Assembly (NCBI RefSeq): GCF_000281895.1
Contig: NZ_CM001558.1
Span: 4,406,556-4,470,555 of the forward strand
DNA length: 64,000 bases
Direction of reading: 5' to 3'
DNA from: Pseudomonas fluorescens Q2-87
GTDB taxonomy: Bacteria; Pseudomonadota; Gammaproteobacteria; Pseudomonadales; Pseudomonadaceae
The position numbers and the translations under genes are program-made. Position 1 is the first letter of the stretch. Every line of letters begins with the position of its first letter. Below, piece by piece: positions 1-9,253 of the stretch. Under the pieces are notes generated by a model. The model saw nothing but the letters and a program-made list of their open reading frames with translations, had not been told where the DNA came from and did not search any database.

Positions 1-3000
1 CAGAAGGGGGCAACGCAAGGGCGCTGGTATCCGTGACGGTACCGCCATAGATAAAGTCATCGCCATCGCCGCCATAGAGCAAATCGTCACCCGCCCCACC
101 TTCCAGTTTGTTGGCGTTGGCATTGCCTGTCAGGGTGTCGCTGAACTGCGAACCGATCAGATTATCGATATTGGCCAACACGTCGCCTTGCGCATCACCG
201 CCCGACGTGGTTCCTGCCAGCAGGTCGATCTGCACACCAGCGCTGCTGGTCAGGTACCAGGCACCGTCGCCAAGGCCCGAGCCATTAAGCGTGTCAGCCC
301 CCCCGCCACCGATGAAGTTTTCCGCAGCCCCAGCACTTCCAGTGAACGTATCAGCCTGAGCAGTCCCCTGGAAAATCTCGATGGAGGTGTAGCTATCACC
401 CGCCGCGACTCCCGTCAGCAACGGCGCACTCAGATCCAGCGTGATGCCTGAACTCTCGCTAGCAAAACTCAGCATGTCCATGCCGGTGCCGCCATTGAAA
501 ACGTTGATGCCTGCATCACCGACAAATACATCACTGAAGTTGGAACCGGTGATGGATTCGATGCTGTCGTAGGTATCGCCTGCCGCGATGCCGGTGTGGA
601 TGCCGGTTTGGATATTGATGGTGACACCCGCAGTGCTGTCAGCGTAACTGACGGTATCGGCTCCCTCGCCGCCGAAGAATTTATCCGCACCCGCGCCACC
701 GAACAGAAGATCATTCCCCGCACCGCTGGTGATGATGTTGTCCGAAACGTTGCCGCGCCCGATGAAGTTGCCCGTGCCGGTGAAGGTCAAGCGCTCGACT
801 TCCGTGGCCAGAGTCACGTTGGTCTGGTTGGTACGCACTTCATCGTCACCGCCACCGGCAGATTCCCGAACGAACTGGCTGGCTGTGCCGTTGATGATGT
901 AAAGATCGTTACCGCCACCACCGTAAAATTCGTTCGTACCCAGTGTGGTGCTGAAGACATCGTCATAGTTCGAGCCGGTAATTCTTTCGAAGCTACTGAA
1001 CGTGTCGCCTTGGGCATCGCCACCCGACCCCATCCCCGCCGTAGCAGAGGTCATGGTGATGCTCACCCCCTGTTCCGACTGCGTGTAAGAGAGCATGTCA
1101 GTACCGGAATAACCGTCCAGGGTGTCAGCTGCGGCACTGGCATAAAACGTGTCGTCGATGGTTGAGCCTCGGAACGTTTCGATATCGCTGAAGGTATCGC
1201 CCTTTGCAAACCCGGTGTGTACGCCGGTTTTTAGATTCAGCGTTACGCCACCTGAATCTTCGTAACTCGCGATGTCAATACCCGCGCCGCCAATCAATTG
1301 ATCCGCTCCGTTACCACCAATCAGCAGATCGTTACCCGCACCACCGGTAATGACGTTGTCCGAGGCGTTGCCGCGACCAGTAAAGTTGCTTGCGCCGGTA
1401 TAGGTGAGACGCTCCACCTCTGTCGCCAGGGCCACGGTGGCATAATTGGTGCGCACCTCATCGTCACCGCCACCGGCCAACTCTCGCACAAGTTGACTGG
1501 GAGCATTGATGACATAAACATCGTTACCACCACCGCCATAAAACTCAGTCGTATTAAAAGTGGTGCTGAATACATCGTCATAGTTGGAACCAGTAATCCT
1601 CTCAAAGCCATTGAACGTGTCGCCCTGAGCATCGCCCCCCAATCCAACCCCCGCTGTAGCAGAGGTCATGGTGATGTTCACGCCCTGTTCCGACTGCGAA
1701 TAAGACAGCATGTCTGTACCGGAGTAGCCGTCCAGGTTGTCAGCCGCGGCACTGGCATAAAACGTGTCGTCGATCGTCGAGCCTCGAAACGTCTCGATAC
1801 CACTGAAGGTGTCGCCTTTCGCAAACCCGGTATGTACGCCGGTTTTCAAGTTCAGGGTCACGCCACCCGAGTCTTCGTAACTGACGATGTCAACGCCGGC
1901 ACCGCCAATCAGTTGGTCCGCACCGTTACCACCGATCAGAAGGTCGTTGCCCGCGCCACCGGTGATGATGTTGTCCGAGGCATTGCCGCGGCCGGTAAAG
2001 TTGCTTGCGCCGGTATAGGTGAGGCGCTCTACCTCTGTAGCCAAGGCCACGGTGGCATAATTGGTGCGCACCTCATCGTCACCGCCACCGGCAAACTCCC
2101 GCACGATTTGGCTGGGAGCATTGATGATGTAAACGTCATTACCGCCACCGCCATAAAATTCAGTCGCGTTAAACGTGGTGCTGAATACATCGTCATAGCT
2201 GGAGCCGGTAATTTTTTCAAAGCCACTGAACGTATCACCCTGAGCGTCGCCACCCAACCCAGTCCCCGACGTCGCAGAGGTCATGGTGATGCTCACGCCC
2301 TGTTCCGACTGCGAATAAGACAGCATGTCAGTACCGGAATAACCGTCCAGGGTGTCAGCCGCGGCACTAGCATAAAACGTGTCGTCGATGGTCGAGCCTC
2401 GAAAAGTCTCGATACCACTGAAGGTGTCGCCTTTCGCAAACCCGGTGTGTACGCCGGTTTTCAGATTCAGCGTCACGCCACCCGAGTCTTCGTAACTGAC
2501 GGTGTCAACGCCAGCACCGCCAATCAGTTGGTCCGCACCGTTACCACCGATCAGGGTATCGTTACCGGTGCCGCCGTTGATGATGTTATCCGAGGCGTTG
2601 CCAGTTCCACGAAAATTACCCGTTCCAGTAAAGGTCAAGCGCTCGACTTCCGAGGTCAGGGTCACGTTGGCCTGATTGCTACGTACCTCATCGTCACCGC
2701 CACCGGCAAACTCCCGCACAGTGTGGTTAGCAGCGCCATTGAAGATATAAACGTCGTCGCCGCCACCACCATAAAACTCAGTAACGCCAAGCGTGGTACT
2801 GAATACATCATCATAGTTCGAACCGGTAATTCTCTCGAAGCCACTGAACGTGTCGCCTTGGGCATCGCCCCCAGACCCGATCCCTGTCGTAGCAGAGGTC
2901 AAGGCGATGCTCACGCCCTGTTCCGATTGCGTGTAGGAGAGCATGTCGGTACCCGTATAACCATCCAGGTTGTCAGCAGCGGCGCTGGCGTAAAAAGTAT

Positions 3001-4336
3001 CGTCAGATGTAGAGCCTCTAAACGTTTCAATACCGGTAAACGTATCCCCCTTCGCAAAACCTGTGTGTACGCCGGTTTTCAGGTTTAGGGTCACGCTGCC
3101 TGCGTCCTCATAGCTAACGATGTCAGCGCCGGCACCGCCAATCAATTGGTCCGCACCATCACCACCGAACAAAAGATCGTTACCCGCCCCCCCGGTGATG
3201 ACGTTATCCGAAGCGTTGCCGCGGCCAGTGAAACTGCTCGCGCCGGTATAGGTCATGCGTTCGACCTCCGCCGCCAGTGTCACGTTAGCTTGGTTAGTTC
3301 GCACTTCATCGTCACCGCCACCAGCAAACTCCCGCACAAACTGACTAGCAGTGCCGTTGATAATGTATAGGTCATTACCGCCACCGCCCCAGAAATCGGT
3401 ACTGCCTACTGCGCTATTGAATACATCGTCATAGTTCGAACCGATAATTCTCTCAAAGCTATTGAACGTGTCGCCTTGCGCATCTCCCCCCTGACCGGTC
3501 CCCACTGCTGCGGAAGTTATCGTGATATTGATGCCCTGGTCCGACTGCACGTAGGAAAGAATATCGGTCCCCGTATAACCATCCAGGTTGTCGGCAGCAG
3601 CACTGGCATAGAACGTGTCGCCAGCGGTCGATCCCCGAAAGGTTTCGACGCCGCTGAATGTATCGCCCGCTGCGAAACCGGTGTGTACGCCGGTTTTCAG
3701 GTTCAGGGTCACGCCGGCCGAATCTTCGTAACTGACGATGTCAATCCCAGCGCCGCCATTCAGCTGGTCCGCACCATTGCCACCGATCAGGAGGTCGTTA
3801 CCCGCACCGCCGCTGATGACGTTGTCCGCAGCGTTGCCCCGACCGATGAAGTTGCCCGTGCCGGTGTAGGTCAGGCGCTCAACGTTGGCCGCCAACGTCA
3901 GGTCCCCGAGCGTCGTACGTACTTCATCGTTTCCCCCGCCAGCTATCTCGTAGACAGTCACGCCTATCCCACTGACGAGGTATACGTCGTCACCGCTCCC
4001 CCCCTGTAGGGAATGTCCATTGGTCTGGGAGATCAGCGTGTCGTTGAAAGACGAGCCCACCACGACTTCGATGCCGGCCAATGTATCGCCCTGCGCATCC
4101 CCATCCAGGCCAACCCCGGTAATCAGGTTTACAGTGACTCCTAGGGCTGAATTCGAATAGGACGCCGTATCGGTGCCGGTTCCGCCATTCAGCACGTCAG
4201 CCCCCGCCCCGCCCTCTAGCCAATCGTTGCCGTCTCCACCGCTCAGCGAGTCGTTTCCTTCCAACCCATATAGCTGATCCGCACTCGTAGTACCAACCAG
4301 AGTGTCCGTACCCGATGTCCCATTAATCACTGCCAT
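1..4336 (-). CDS. RTX-repeat protein, type I secretion substrate (C-terminus outside window)
   Basis: The frame opens at an ATG at 4336-4334 and stays open to the window edge, giving at least 1445 residues. The N-terminus (MAVINGTSGTDTLVG) enters glycine/aspartate nonapeptides such as GGDGNDWLEGGAGADVL, the calcium-binding RTX signature. A large unit of 205-206 residues then recurs about six times, from roughly residue 200 to 1230. Each unit carries a GGNGADQLxGGAG turn, a SYEDS...VTLNLKTGVHTGF segment and a FAGGGDDEVRT segment. No enzymatic domain or signal peptide is visible. It lies 56 nt after a HlyD-type gene and an ABC ATPase gene on the same strand, so it is very probably the substrate they export. 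RTX substrates carry their secretion signal at the C-terminus, which is not seen here. Role as adhesin or surface-layer-like protein is inference. Confidence 0.85.
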   Translation of the reverse strand, partial: MAVINGTSGTDTLVGTTSADQLYGLEGNDSLSGGDGNDWLEGGAGADVLNGGTGTDTASYSNSALGVTVNLITGVGLDGDAQGDTLAGIEVVVGSSFNDTLISQTNGHSLQGGSGDDVYLVSGIGVTVYEIAGGGNDEVRTTLGDLTLAANVERLTYTGTGNFIGRGNAADNVISGGAGNDLLIGGNGADQLNGGAGIDIVSYEDSAGVTLNLKTGVHTGFAAGDTFSGVETFRGSTAGDTFYASAAADNLDGYTGTDILSYVQSDQGINITITSAAVGTGQGGDAQGDTFNSFERIIGSNYDDVFNSAVGSTDFWGGGGNDLYIINGTASQFVREFAGGGDDEVRTNQANVTLAAEVERMTYTGASSFTGRGNASDNVITGGAGNDLLFGGDGADQLIGGAGADIVSYEDAGSVTLNLKTGVHTGFAKGDTFTGIETFRGSTSDDTFYASAAADNLDGYTGTDMLSYTQSEQGVSIALTSATTGIGSGGDAQGDTFSGFERITGSNYDDVFSTTLGVTEFYGGGGDDVYIFNGAANHTVREFAGGGDDEVRSNQANVTLTSEVERLTFTGTGNFRGTGNASDNIINGGTGNDTLIGGNGADQLIGGAGVDTVSYEDSGGVTLNLKTGVHTGFAKGDTFSGIETFRGSTIDDTFYASAAADTLDGYSGTDMLSYSQSEQGVSITMTSATSGTGLGGDAQGDTFSGFEKITGSSYDDVFSTTFNATEFYGGGGNDVYIINAPSQIVREFAGGGDDEVRTNYATVALATEVERLTYTGASNFTGRGNASDNIITGGAGNDLLIGGNGADQLIGGAGVDIVSYEDSGGVTLNLKTGVHTGFAKGDTFSGIETFRGSTIDDTFYASAAADNLDGYSGTDMLSYSQSEQGVNITMTSATAGVGLGGDAQGDTFNGFERITGSNYDDVFSTTFNTTEFYGGGGNDVYVINAPSQLVRELAGGGDDEVRTNYATVALATEVERLTYTGASNFTGRGNASDNVITGGAGNDLLIGGNGADQLIGGAGIDIASYEDSGGVTLNLKTGVHTGFAKGDTFSDIETFRGSTIDDTFYASAAADTLDGYSGTDMLSYTQSEQGVSITMTSATAGMGSGGDAQGDTFSSFERITGSNYDDVFSTTLGTNEFYGGGGNDLYIINGTASQFVRESAGGGDDEVRTNQTNVTLATEVERLTFTGTGNFIGRGNVSDNIITSGAGNDLLFGGAGADKFFGGEGADTVSYADSTAGVTINIQTGIHTGIAAGDTYDSIESITGSNFSDVFVGDAGINVFNGGTGMDMLSFASESSGITLDLSAPLLTGVAAGDSYTSIEIFQGTAQADTFTGSAGAAENFIGGGGADTLNGSGLGDGAWYLTSSAGVQIDLLAGTTSGGDAQGDVLANIDNLIGSQFSDTLTGNANANKLEGGAGDDLLYGGDGDDFIYGGTVTDTSALALPPS

Positions 4337-4392
4337 TTTTTCTTCCTTGCCCTGTTGATGATTCGGTTGCGCGCTGCTGATTCAGCAGAGCC

Positions 4393-5703
4393 TCATCCTT
4401 CCCGGAAGGCCCGCTGAGCATGATCGCTGATCGGTTTAAGCAAATAAGACATGACGTTCCTGGAGCCGGTCTGGATCATCGACTCCACGGGCATCCCCGG
4501 CACCAGGGCAAGCCCTTGGAGTTTTGCCAACTCACTTTTAGGAATCTTGATGCCCGCCCGGTAAAAGCCAATTCCGGTACGTTCGTCCTGAATCAAGTCC
4601 GCTGACAGGCGCACCACGGTGCCGGTCAGTTCCGGCGTGGTGCTGCGGTTGAAGGCGCTCAATCGCAAGATTGCCGACTGCCCGACCGTCAGTTGATCGA
4701 TGTCCTGGGCGCTGATTTTCGCCTCCACCAGCAATTCATCATCGGCGGGGACGATTTGCATCAACCCTTCGGCAGGGGAAATCACGCCGCCAATGGTGTG
4801 CACCGCCAATTGCTGCACGCGGCCGGCAATAGGCGAGATGATGTCGACGCGCTTGAGCTGGTCGCTGGCAGTGATTTCCCGCTCGATCAACTCACCCTGC
4901 CGGGCAAGCAGATCACGCAACTCCTGGGACACCTCACTGCGGAAGGTCTGGTCAACCTGAAGGCGTTGCAATTCGGTTTCGGCGATCTTGCCCCGCGCTT
5001 CGGCAATGGAGGCCATCAGCTGGCCCCGCTCCCCACGCAGCCGGGCAATCCCCCGGGCCAAGGCATTGACCCGGTCGAGGGTCATCATGCCTTTGTCGAA
5101 CAGTTTCTTGACGGCCTGGTATTCGCTGTCGATCAGCTCGATTTCTTCTTGCTTGGTTTTCTGCTGGATGTCGTGGCCGGCAATGGTTTCGTTGAGCTGC
5201 TGGACACGCTCACGCAGCTGCTTCTTCTGGCCTTCGCGGGAAGCCCGGCGGTCGAGGAACAGTTGCTGCTCGATGGCCATTACAGCCTTGGCCTCATCCA
5301 CACTCATGCGGGTCAACAACTCTTGGGGTATCGCCACTTCGCTGGCATTGTCCCGCTCGGCCTCCAGGCGAGCCAGACGGGCCCAGGCCTGGTTCAATGA
5401 TTTACTGACGATGGCCTGGCTGGCAGCGGGCAATGTGGCATCGAGGCGCAACAGCACGTCCCCCGCAGCGACTGCCTGCCCTTCCTTGACCAGGAGTTCG
5501 GCGACGACGCCGCCGGTAGGATGCTGGATAGTCTTGACGCTCCCCTCCACAGCCACCACGCCCGTGGCGATCACTGCGCCGGACAGATTGGTGCACACCG
5601 CCCAGGTCAACCCTCCACCGAGCAGCACCACCAATGAGATCGCCCCCCAGCGCAGATGACGGGACAAGGAAGCGGTCAGGGTGACTTCTTGATCGGTATG
5701 CAT
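4393..5703 (-). CDS. HlyD-family type I secretion periplasmic adaptor
   Basis: A 436-residue membrane fusion protein of the HlyD/PrtE/AprE family. It bridges the inner-membrane ABC transporter and the outer-membrane TolC channel. After a short cytoplasmic tail (MHTDQEVTL) there is one membrane segment at about residues 18-38, then a biotinyl-lipoyl-like half (GSVKTIQHPTGGVVAELLV, with VKEGQAVAAGDVLLRLD), a long helical hairpin at about 95-275, and the returning half (VDIISPIAGRVQQLAVHTIG). The start ATG overlaps the stop of the upstream ABC gene as TGATG, so the two are translationally coupled. No TolC gene is next to this cluster inside the window. Confidence 0.92.
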   Translation of the reverse strand: MHTDQEVTLTASLSRHLRWGAISLVVLLGGGLTWAVCTNLSGAVIATGVVAVEGSVKTIQHPTGGVVAELLVKEGQAVAAGDVLLRLDATLPAASQAIVSKSLNQAWARLARLEAERDNASEVAIPQELLTRMSVDEAKAVMAIEQQLFLDRRASREGQKKQLRERVQQLNETIAGHDIQQKTKQEEIELIDSEYQAVKKLFDKGMMTLDRVNALARGIARLRGERGQLMASIAEARGKIAETELQRLQVDQTFRSEVSQELRDLLARQGELIEREITASDQLKRVDIISPIAGRVQQLAVHTIGGVISPAEGLMQIVPADDELLVEAKISAQDIDQLTVGQSAILRLSAFNRSTTPELTGTVVRLSADLIQDERTGIGFYRAGIKIPKSELAKLQGLALVPGMPVESMIQTGSRNVMSYLLKPISDHAQRAFREG

Positions 5704-7442
5704 CAGTTCGACGCTCCCAGTTCCACCACATTATTGGAAGGCTTGGGAGGCGCTACGGGAGGTCGTTTAAGGACGACATCCCTGGGGCCGTAAGCGACTT
5801 GCACGCCGTTTTCGAGGATCAGTACCTGATCGATCACTGCCAGAATATTGGTGCGATGGGCAATCACCACCACGATTGCGCCACGGGCCTTGAGCGCCAG
5901 GATGGCCTTGGCCAGCGCCTGTTCGCCTTCGGCATCGAGGTTTGAATTCGGCTCGTCCAAGACCACCAGGAACGGATCACCAAACAATGCCCTGGCCAGG
6001 GCCACCCGTTGGCGTTGGCCGGCCGAGAGGTTGACCCCACCCTCGCCCACTTGGGTTTCATAGCCTTGGGGTAACTGCAGGATCAGCTCATGAACCCCGG
6101 CCAATTGCGCAGCGCTGACAATCGCGCTGTCCAGTGCCGAAGGATCTAGCCGGGCGATGTTCTGGGCGACGGTTCCAGTGAACAAACCAACGCTCTGCGG
6201 CAGATAACCGATCAGCTTGCCGCGAGCCTGCTCGGTCAGCAGGTCCAACGGCGCCCCATCGAGCCGGACATGCCCCCGCGCCGGCGCCCAGGCGTTGACC
6301 AGCACGCGCGCCAATGACGACTTGCCCGATGCACTCGGCCCCACCACGCCAACGGCGGTGCCTGCGGCGACCATGAAGTTTATATTCTGCAAGGTCAGGC
6401 GCTGCGCGCCGGGCGGCGCAGCAAAAATACTTTCGACCTGCAAACTGCGATGGGCAACGGGCAGCTCGGTCTTGCTCTGGGCATCCGGGAACATGGAAAA
6501 CACTTCCAGCAACTTCTTCCAAGCAATCTGGGCACCCAACAGGCTGCGCCACGTGGCAATCACCTGCTCCGCCGGCGCCAGGGTCCGCGCCACAATAATC
6601 GAGGCTGCGATCATCGTGCCGCCGCTCATGTCCCCCTTGATCACCAGCCACGCCCCCAGCGCCAGGGCGGACGACTGGACGATCTGGCGCAGGGTTTTGG
6701 AAATGCCACCGTAAAAACCACCGATGTCGATCGAGCGTCGTTGCAGGGTGATGAAGGTGCTGTGATTCTTCTGCCAGACATTCGACGTGTTAGCCAACAT
6801 GCCCATGGCCTTGAGGGCCTCGGCGTTCTGGTGGGCTTGCTGGCCCAGATGATTGCGCTTGTTCAGTGCATCAGCCGAAGCCTGCATCAGTTTGCGGGTT
6901 TGCCGGTCAGTGGTTACGGTCAGCGCGATGAGGATGACCATCAGGCCGGCGGCCAAAAGACCGAACAGCGGATGAATGTAAAAGCACACCGCGAGGTAAA
7001 CCGGCATCCAGGGCAAATCGAAAAACGCCACCAGACCCGGACCGCCTATGAAGTTCCGGATCTGGTCCAGTTCCTGGGCCGGTTTCAGGGCATCGCCAGT
7101 AATCGGCGTTTTCAGCGACGCACCGGCAATCACCTTGAAGACCTGGGTGGACAGTGCCAGATCCAGCGAAGAAGCGATTCGCACCATGACACGGGAGCGA
7201 ATGACATCCAGCAACCCCGAAAGCGCATAGACCCCCAACGCCAGCAAACCCAGCGCTATCAATGTCGGCACGCTCTGGCTCGGAATGACCCGGTCATACA
7301 CTTCCAACATGAACACCGGGCCAATCAGCGCCAGAATATTGATCACACCGGAGAACAGCGCAGCGCCGAGCAGGCCCCGACGCAGTAACGATTTCAATGA
7401 AGGCGCGACAATAGGCGCACTGACGGCGTTATGGGGTTTCAA
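5703..7442 (-). CDS. Type I secretion ABC transporter permease/ATPase (PrtD/AprD type)
   Basis: Fused membrane and ATPase subunit of a type I secretion system. The N-terminal half has the ABC exporter membrane domain (LLGAALFSGVINILALIGPVF, EVYDRVIPS). The C-terminal half has Walker A GPSASGKSS near residue 370, signature LSAGQRQRV near 470 and Walker B FLVVLDEPNSNLD near 495. There is no N-terminal peptidase-like domain, which fits the PrtD/AprD group of RTX protease and lipase exporters. The start is uncertain. I chose the TTG at 7442 (579 residues) because GGGAGAGG lies about 7 nt upstream. A TTG at 7490 would add 16 residues but has no ribosome binding site, and no suitable ATG exists. 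It is the first gene of a three-gene cluster with the adaptor and the RTX protein. Confidence 0.92.
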   Translation of the reverse strand: MKPHNAVSAPIVAPSLKSLLRRGLLGAALFSGVINILALIGPVFMLEVYDRVIPSQSVPTLIALGLLALGVYALSGLLDVIRSRVMVRIASSLDLALSTQVFKVIAGASLKTPITGDALKPAQELDQIRNFIGGPGLVAFFDLPWMPVYLAVCFYIHPLFGLLAAGLMVILIALTVTTDRQTRKLMQASADALNKRNHLGQQAHQNAEALKAMGMLANTSNVWQKNHSTFITLQRRSIDIGGFYGGISKTLRQIVQSSALALGAWLVIKGDMSGGTMIAASIIVARTLAPAEQVIATWRSLLGAQIAWKKLLEVFSMFPDAQSKTELPVAHRSLQVESIFAAPPGAQRLTLQNINFMVAAGTAVGVVGPSASGKSSLARVLVNAWAPARGHVRLDGAPLDLLTEQARGKLIGYLPQSVGLFTGTVAQNIARLDPSALDSAIVSAAQLAGVHELILQLPQGYETQVGEGGVNLSAGQRQRVALARALFGDPFLVVLDEPNSNLDAEGEQALAKAILALKARGAIVVVIAHRTNILAVIDQVLILENGVQVAYGPRDVVLKRPPVAPPKPSNNVVELGASN

Positions 7443-7600
7443 CTGGTATCCCTCTCCCTTGGATTTCGTGCCATCCCTGTCGTCAGTCAATACAGGCTTG
7501 ATGACAGTCGTATGGAAACTTGACGCTCAATGAGCGACTGGAACCGGATTGCAAGTTCCGCACCACGGCCCGACAAATGGTCATATCGTCAAAAAAACTC

Positions 7601-7633
7601 AAAAAAAAACCAGCCTCCTGTTAGAGAGGCTGG
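7601..7633 (-). terminator. Rho-independent terminator after flgL
   Basis: On the minus strand an 8-bp stem (CCAGCCTC at 7633-7626 pairing with GAGGCTGG at 7617-7610, loop of 8 nt) is followed by a run of nine T (complement of 7609-7601). It lies 22 nt after the flgL stop, so it should end the flgF-L transcript before the secretion genes. Confidence 0.85.
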
Positions 7634-7654
7634 CCGCGAGCGGTCAAGACCGAC

Positions 7655-9241
7655 TCAAAGCTTATTGAACAGGCCCAACTGGGAAATCTTCGAGAAGGCC
7701 AATTGCGCCGCTTGAAGCATGGTCTGTTGCAACGTCAGGCGGGTCAGTACTTCCGCAGGATCGGTGTTCTTGATGCCGTTCTGGGTCGAATCGTTGATCA
7801 GGCTGGTGCTCTGGTTCTGCTCGCTCTGCATGTCCATCACATTACCCCGGGCACCGATGGCGCCCCGGGCCAGGTCGACCTGATTCTTGGCGCTGCTCAG
7901 GTTGGACAGGGCCGAGGCGATAGTGTCTTCCAGGGACCGTTGTGCAGTGGCGTTGCCCTGCGTCGGCGTCTGCAGTGCCTGGCGCAACTGACTGATGGTG
8001 TCGAGCACGTTCTGGGTCTGGTGGGTATTGACCGCCACATCAAACTGATCGCCTGCAGCGGGTGCGCCGCCACCGAGAGTAAAGCTGACACCTGCTGCTG
8101 TCGCTACACCCGCCGCCACGGCGCCGGAAGAAACCGGCGTGCTGGTGCTGGTTAAAGGCCGGGCGTACAGGTCGAACGTTGTCGGGCTGGTGAATTTGAG
8201 AACTGCTCCGCCTTCCGGGAAAAAGCTCTTGTAGTCCGCTGCGTTCGTCACCGAGGCCTGGCTGACCACAGCCGTCGATCCGTTGCCCGGGGCACGGTTG
8301 GCGACAAAGCTGTCTGGCTTGGCTGCCAACTGGAAGCTGTGGCCGGCAATCACCGCGTCGGCAGCGGCGGAGTCAGCGGGGTTGTCACCGGGCTGGAAAG
8401 TGATGTCCAGCTTGAACAACACACCTCGGAAATTGATGTCGGAACCGCCTTCTTTCTTCGGATCGAACACCCCAGCCTGACTCGCCTCGGCGGTCACGTC
8501 ATTACCCAAGCCATCGGTAATCACGAACTGCGTACTGCTGGTAAACGACAGCGTGTAGGGTTGGCCGCTGCGGAAGTTCGCATCGAAGCTCGGACCCGAC
8601 GTGACCAAGCCTTTGGACAGGGCTACGCGACCGTCATCGACCGCCGGCGCGGTCATTGTCGAAGTGCTGCGACTGGCGTTGACTGCCTGTTGGAACACGT
8701 CCCAGCCGGTATCGTTGAGCCCCAGCGACATCGAGTCACCGATCTTCAGTTGCAACTGAGTCTGGTCGCCCTGATAGCTGTAGGTGCCATCGCTGTTGCG
8801 CACGAAAGGCTCAGTGTTGTTGCTGGCGCCGGAAAAAATGAATTTACCGTTGGCATCCTTGCTGTTCATCAGGCTCAGTAGCTGGTCTTCCGACGCACCG
8901 AGTTCGGCGGCAATGGACTTGCGATCGTCATCGTTCAACGAGCCGCCACCGGCACGCACGGTCAACTCACTGACCTTTTGCAGCACATTGTTGATGCTGT
9001 CCAGGACGGCTTCTTCCTGGGCTTGGGCGGTGTTCAGCGTACTGATGTTGGTGGTGTACTGGCCGAGCATGGCTTTTTGCTGATCGAGTTGCAGCAGGCG
9101 GGCCGCACCGACAGGATCATCGGCTGCCGTTTCCAGCTTTACGCCACTGCTGGCCTGCTCGGCGGTCTTGACCACGTTGTTGAAGTTGCGCTGATAGTTG
9201 GCCGCCGTCTGTGCATAGTATTGTGCTGTAGAAATACGCAT
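7655..9241 (-). CDS. flgL: Flagellar hook-associated protein 3 (FlgL)
   Basis: HAP3 joins the hook to the flagellin filament together with FlgK. The 528-residue protein has the flagellin-like N-terminus MRISTAQYYAQTAANYQRN with the conserved SSGVKLETAADDPVGAARL stretch. Its C-terminal helix (LTRLTLQQTMLQAAQLAFSKIS...LGLFNKL) is typical of FlgL. The middle, about residues 180-400, is variable and is the expected surface-exposed insertion, making this longer than enterobacterial FlgL (about 317). It follows flgK by 12 nt and is the last gene of the operon, closed by a terminator. Confidence 0.97.
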   Translation of the reverse strand: MRISTAQYYAQTAANYQRNFNNVVKTAEQASSGVKLETAADDPVGAARLLQLDQQKAMLGQYTTNISTLNTAQAQEEAVLDSINNVLQKVSELTVRAGGGSLNDDDRKSIAAELGASEDQLLSLMNSKDANGKFIFSGASNNTEPFVRNSDGTYSYQGDQTQLQLKIGDSMSLGLNDTGWDVFQQAVNASRSTSTMTAPAVDDGRVALSKGLVTSGPSFDANFRSGQPYTLSFTSSTQFVITDGLGNDVTAEASQAGVFDPKKEGGSDINFRGVLFKLDITFQPGDNPADSAAADAVIAGHSFQLAAKPDSFVANRAPGNGSTAVVSQASVTNAADYKSFFPEGGAVLKFTSPTTFDLYARPLTSTSTPVSSGAVAAGVATAAGVSFTLGGGAPAAGDQFDVAVNTHQTQNVLDTISQLRQALQTPTQGNATAQRSLEDTIASALSNLSSAKNQVDLARGAIGARGNVMDMQSEQNQSTSLINDSTQNGIKNTDPAEVLTRLTLQQTMLQAAQLAFSKISQLGLFNKL

Positions 9242-9253
9242 GTTTACGGCTCC

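Noticed and set aside
1298..3088. A 596-codon plus-strand open frame in the first 4 kb
   Set aside because: It is the reverse of the RTX repeats; the minus-strand frame has GGxGxD motifs, a start codon and operon context.
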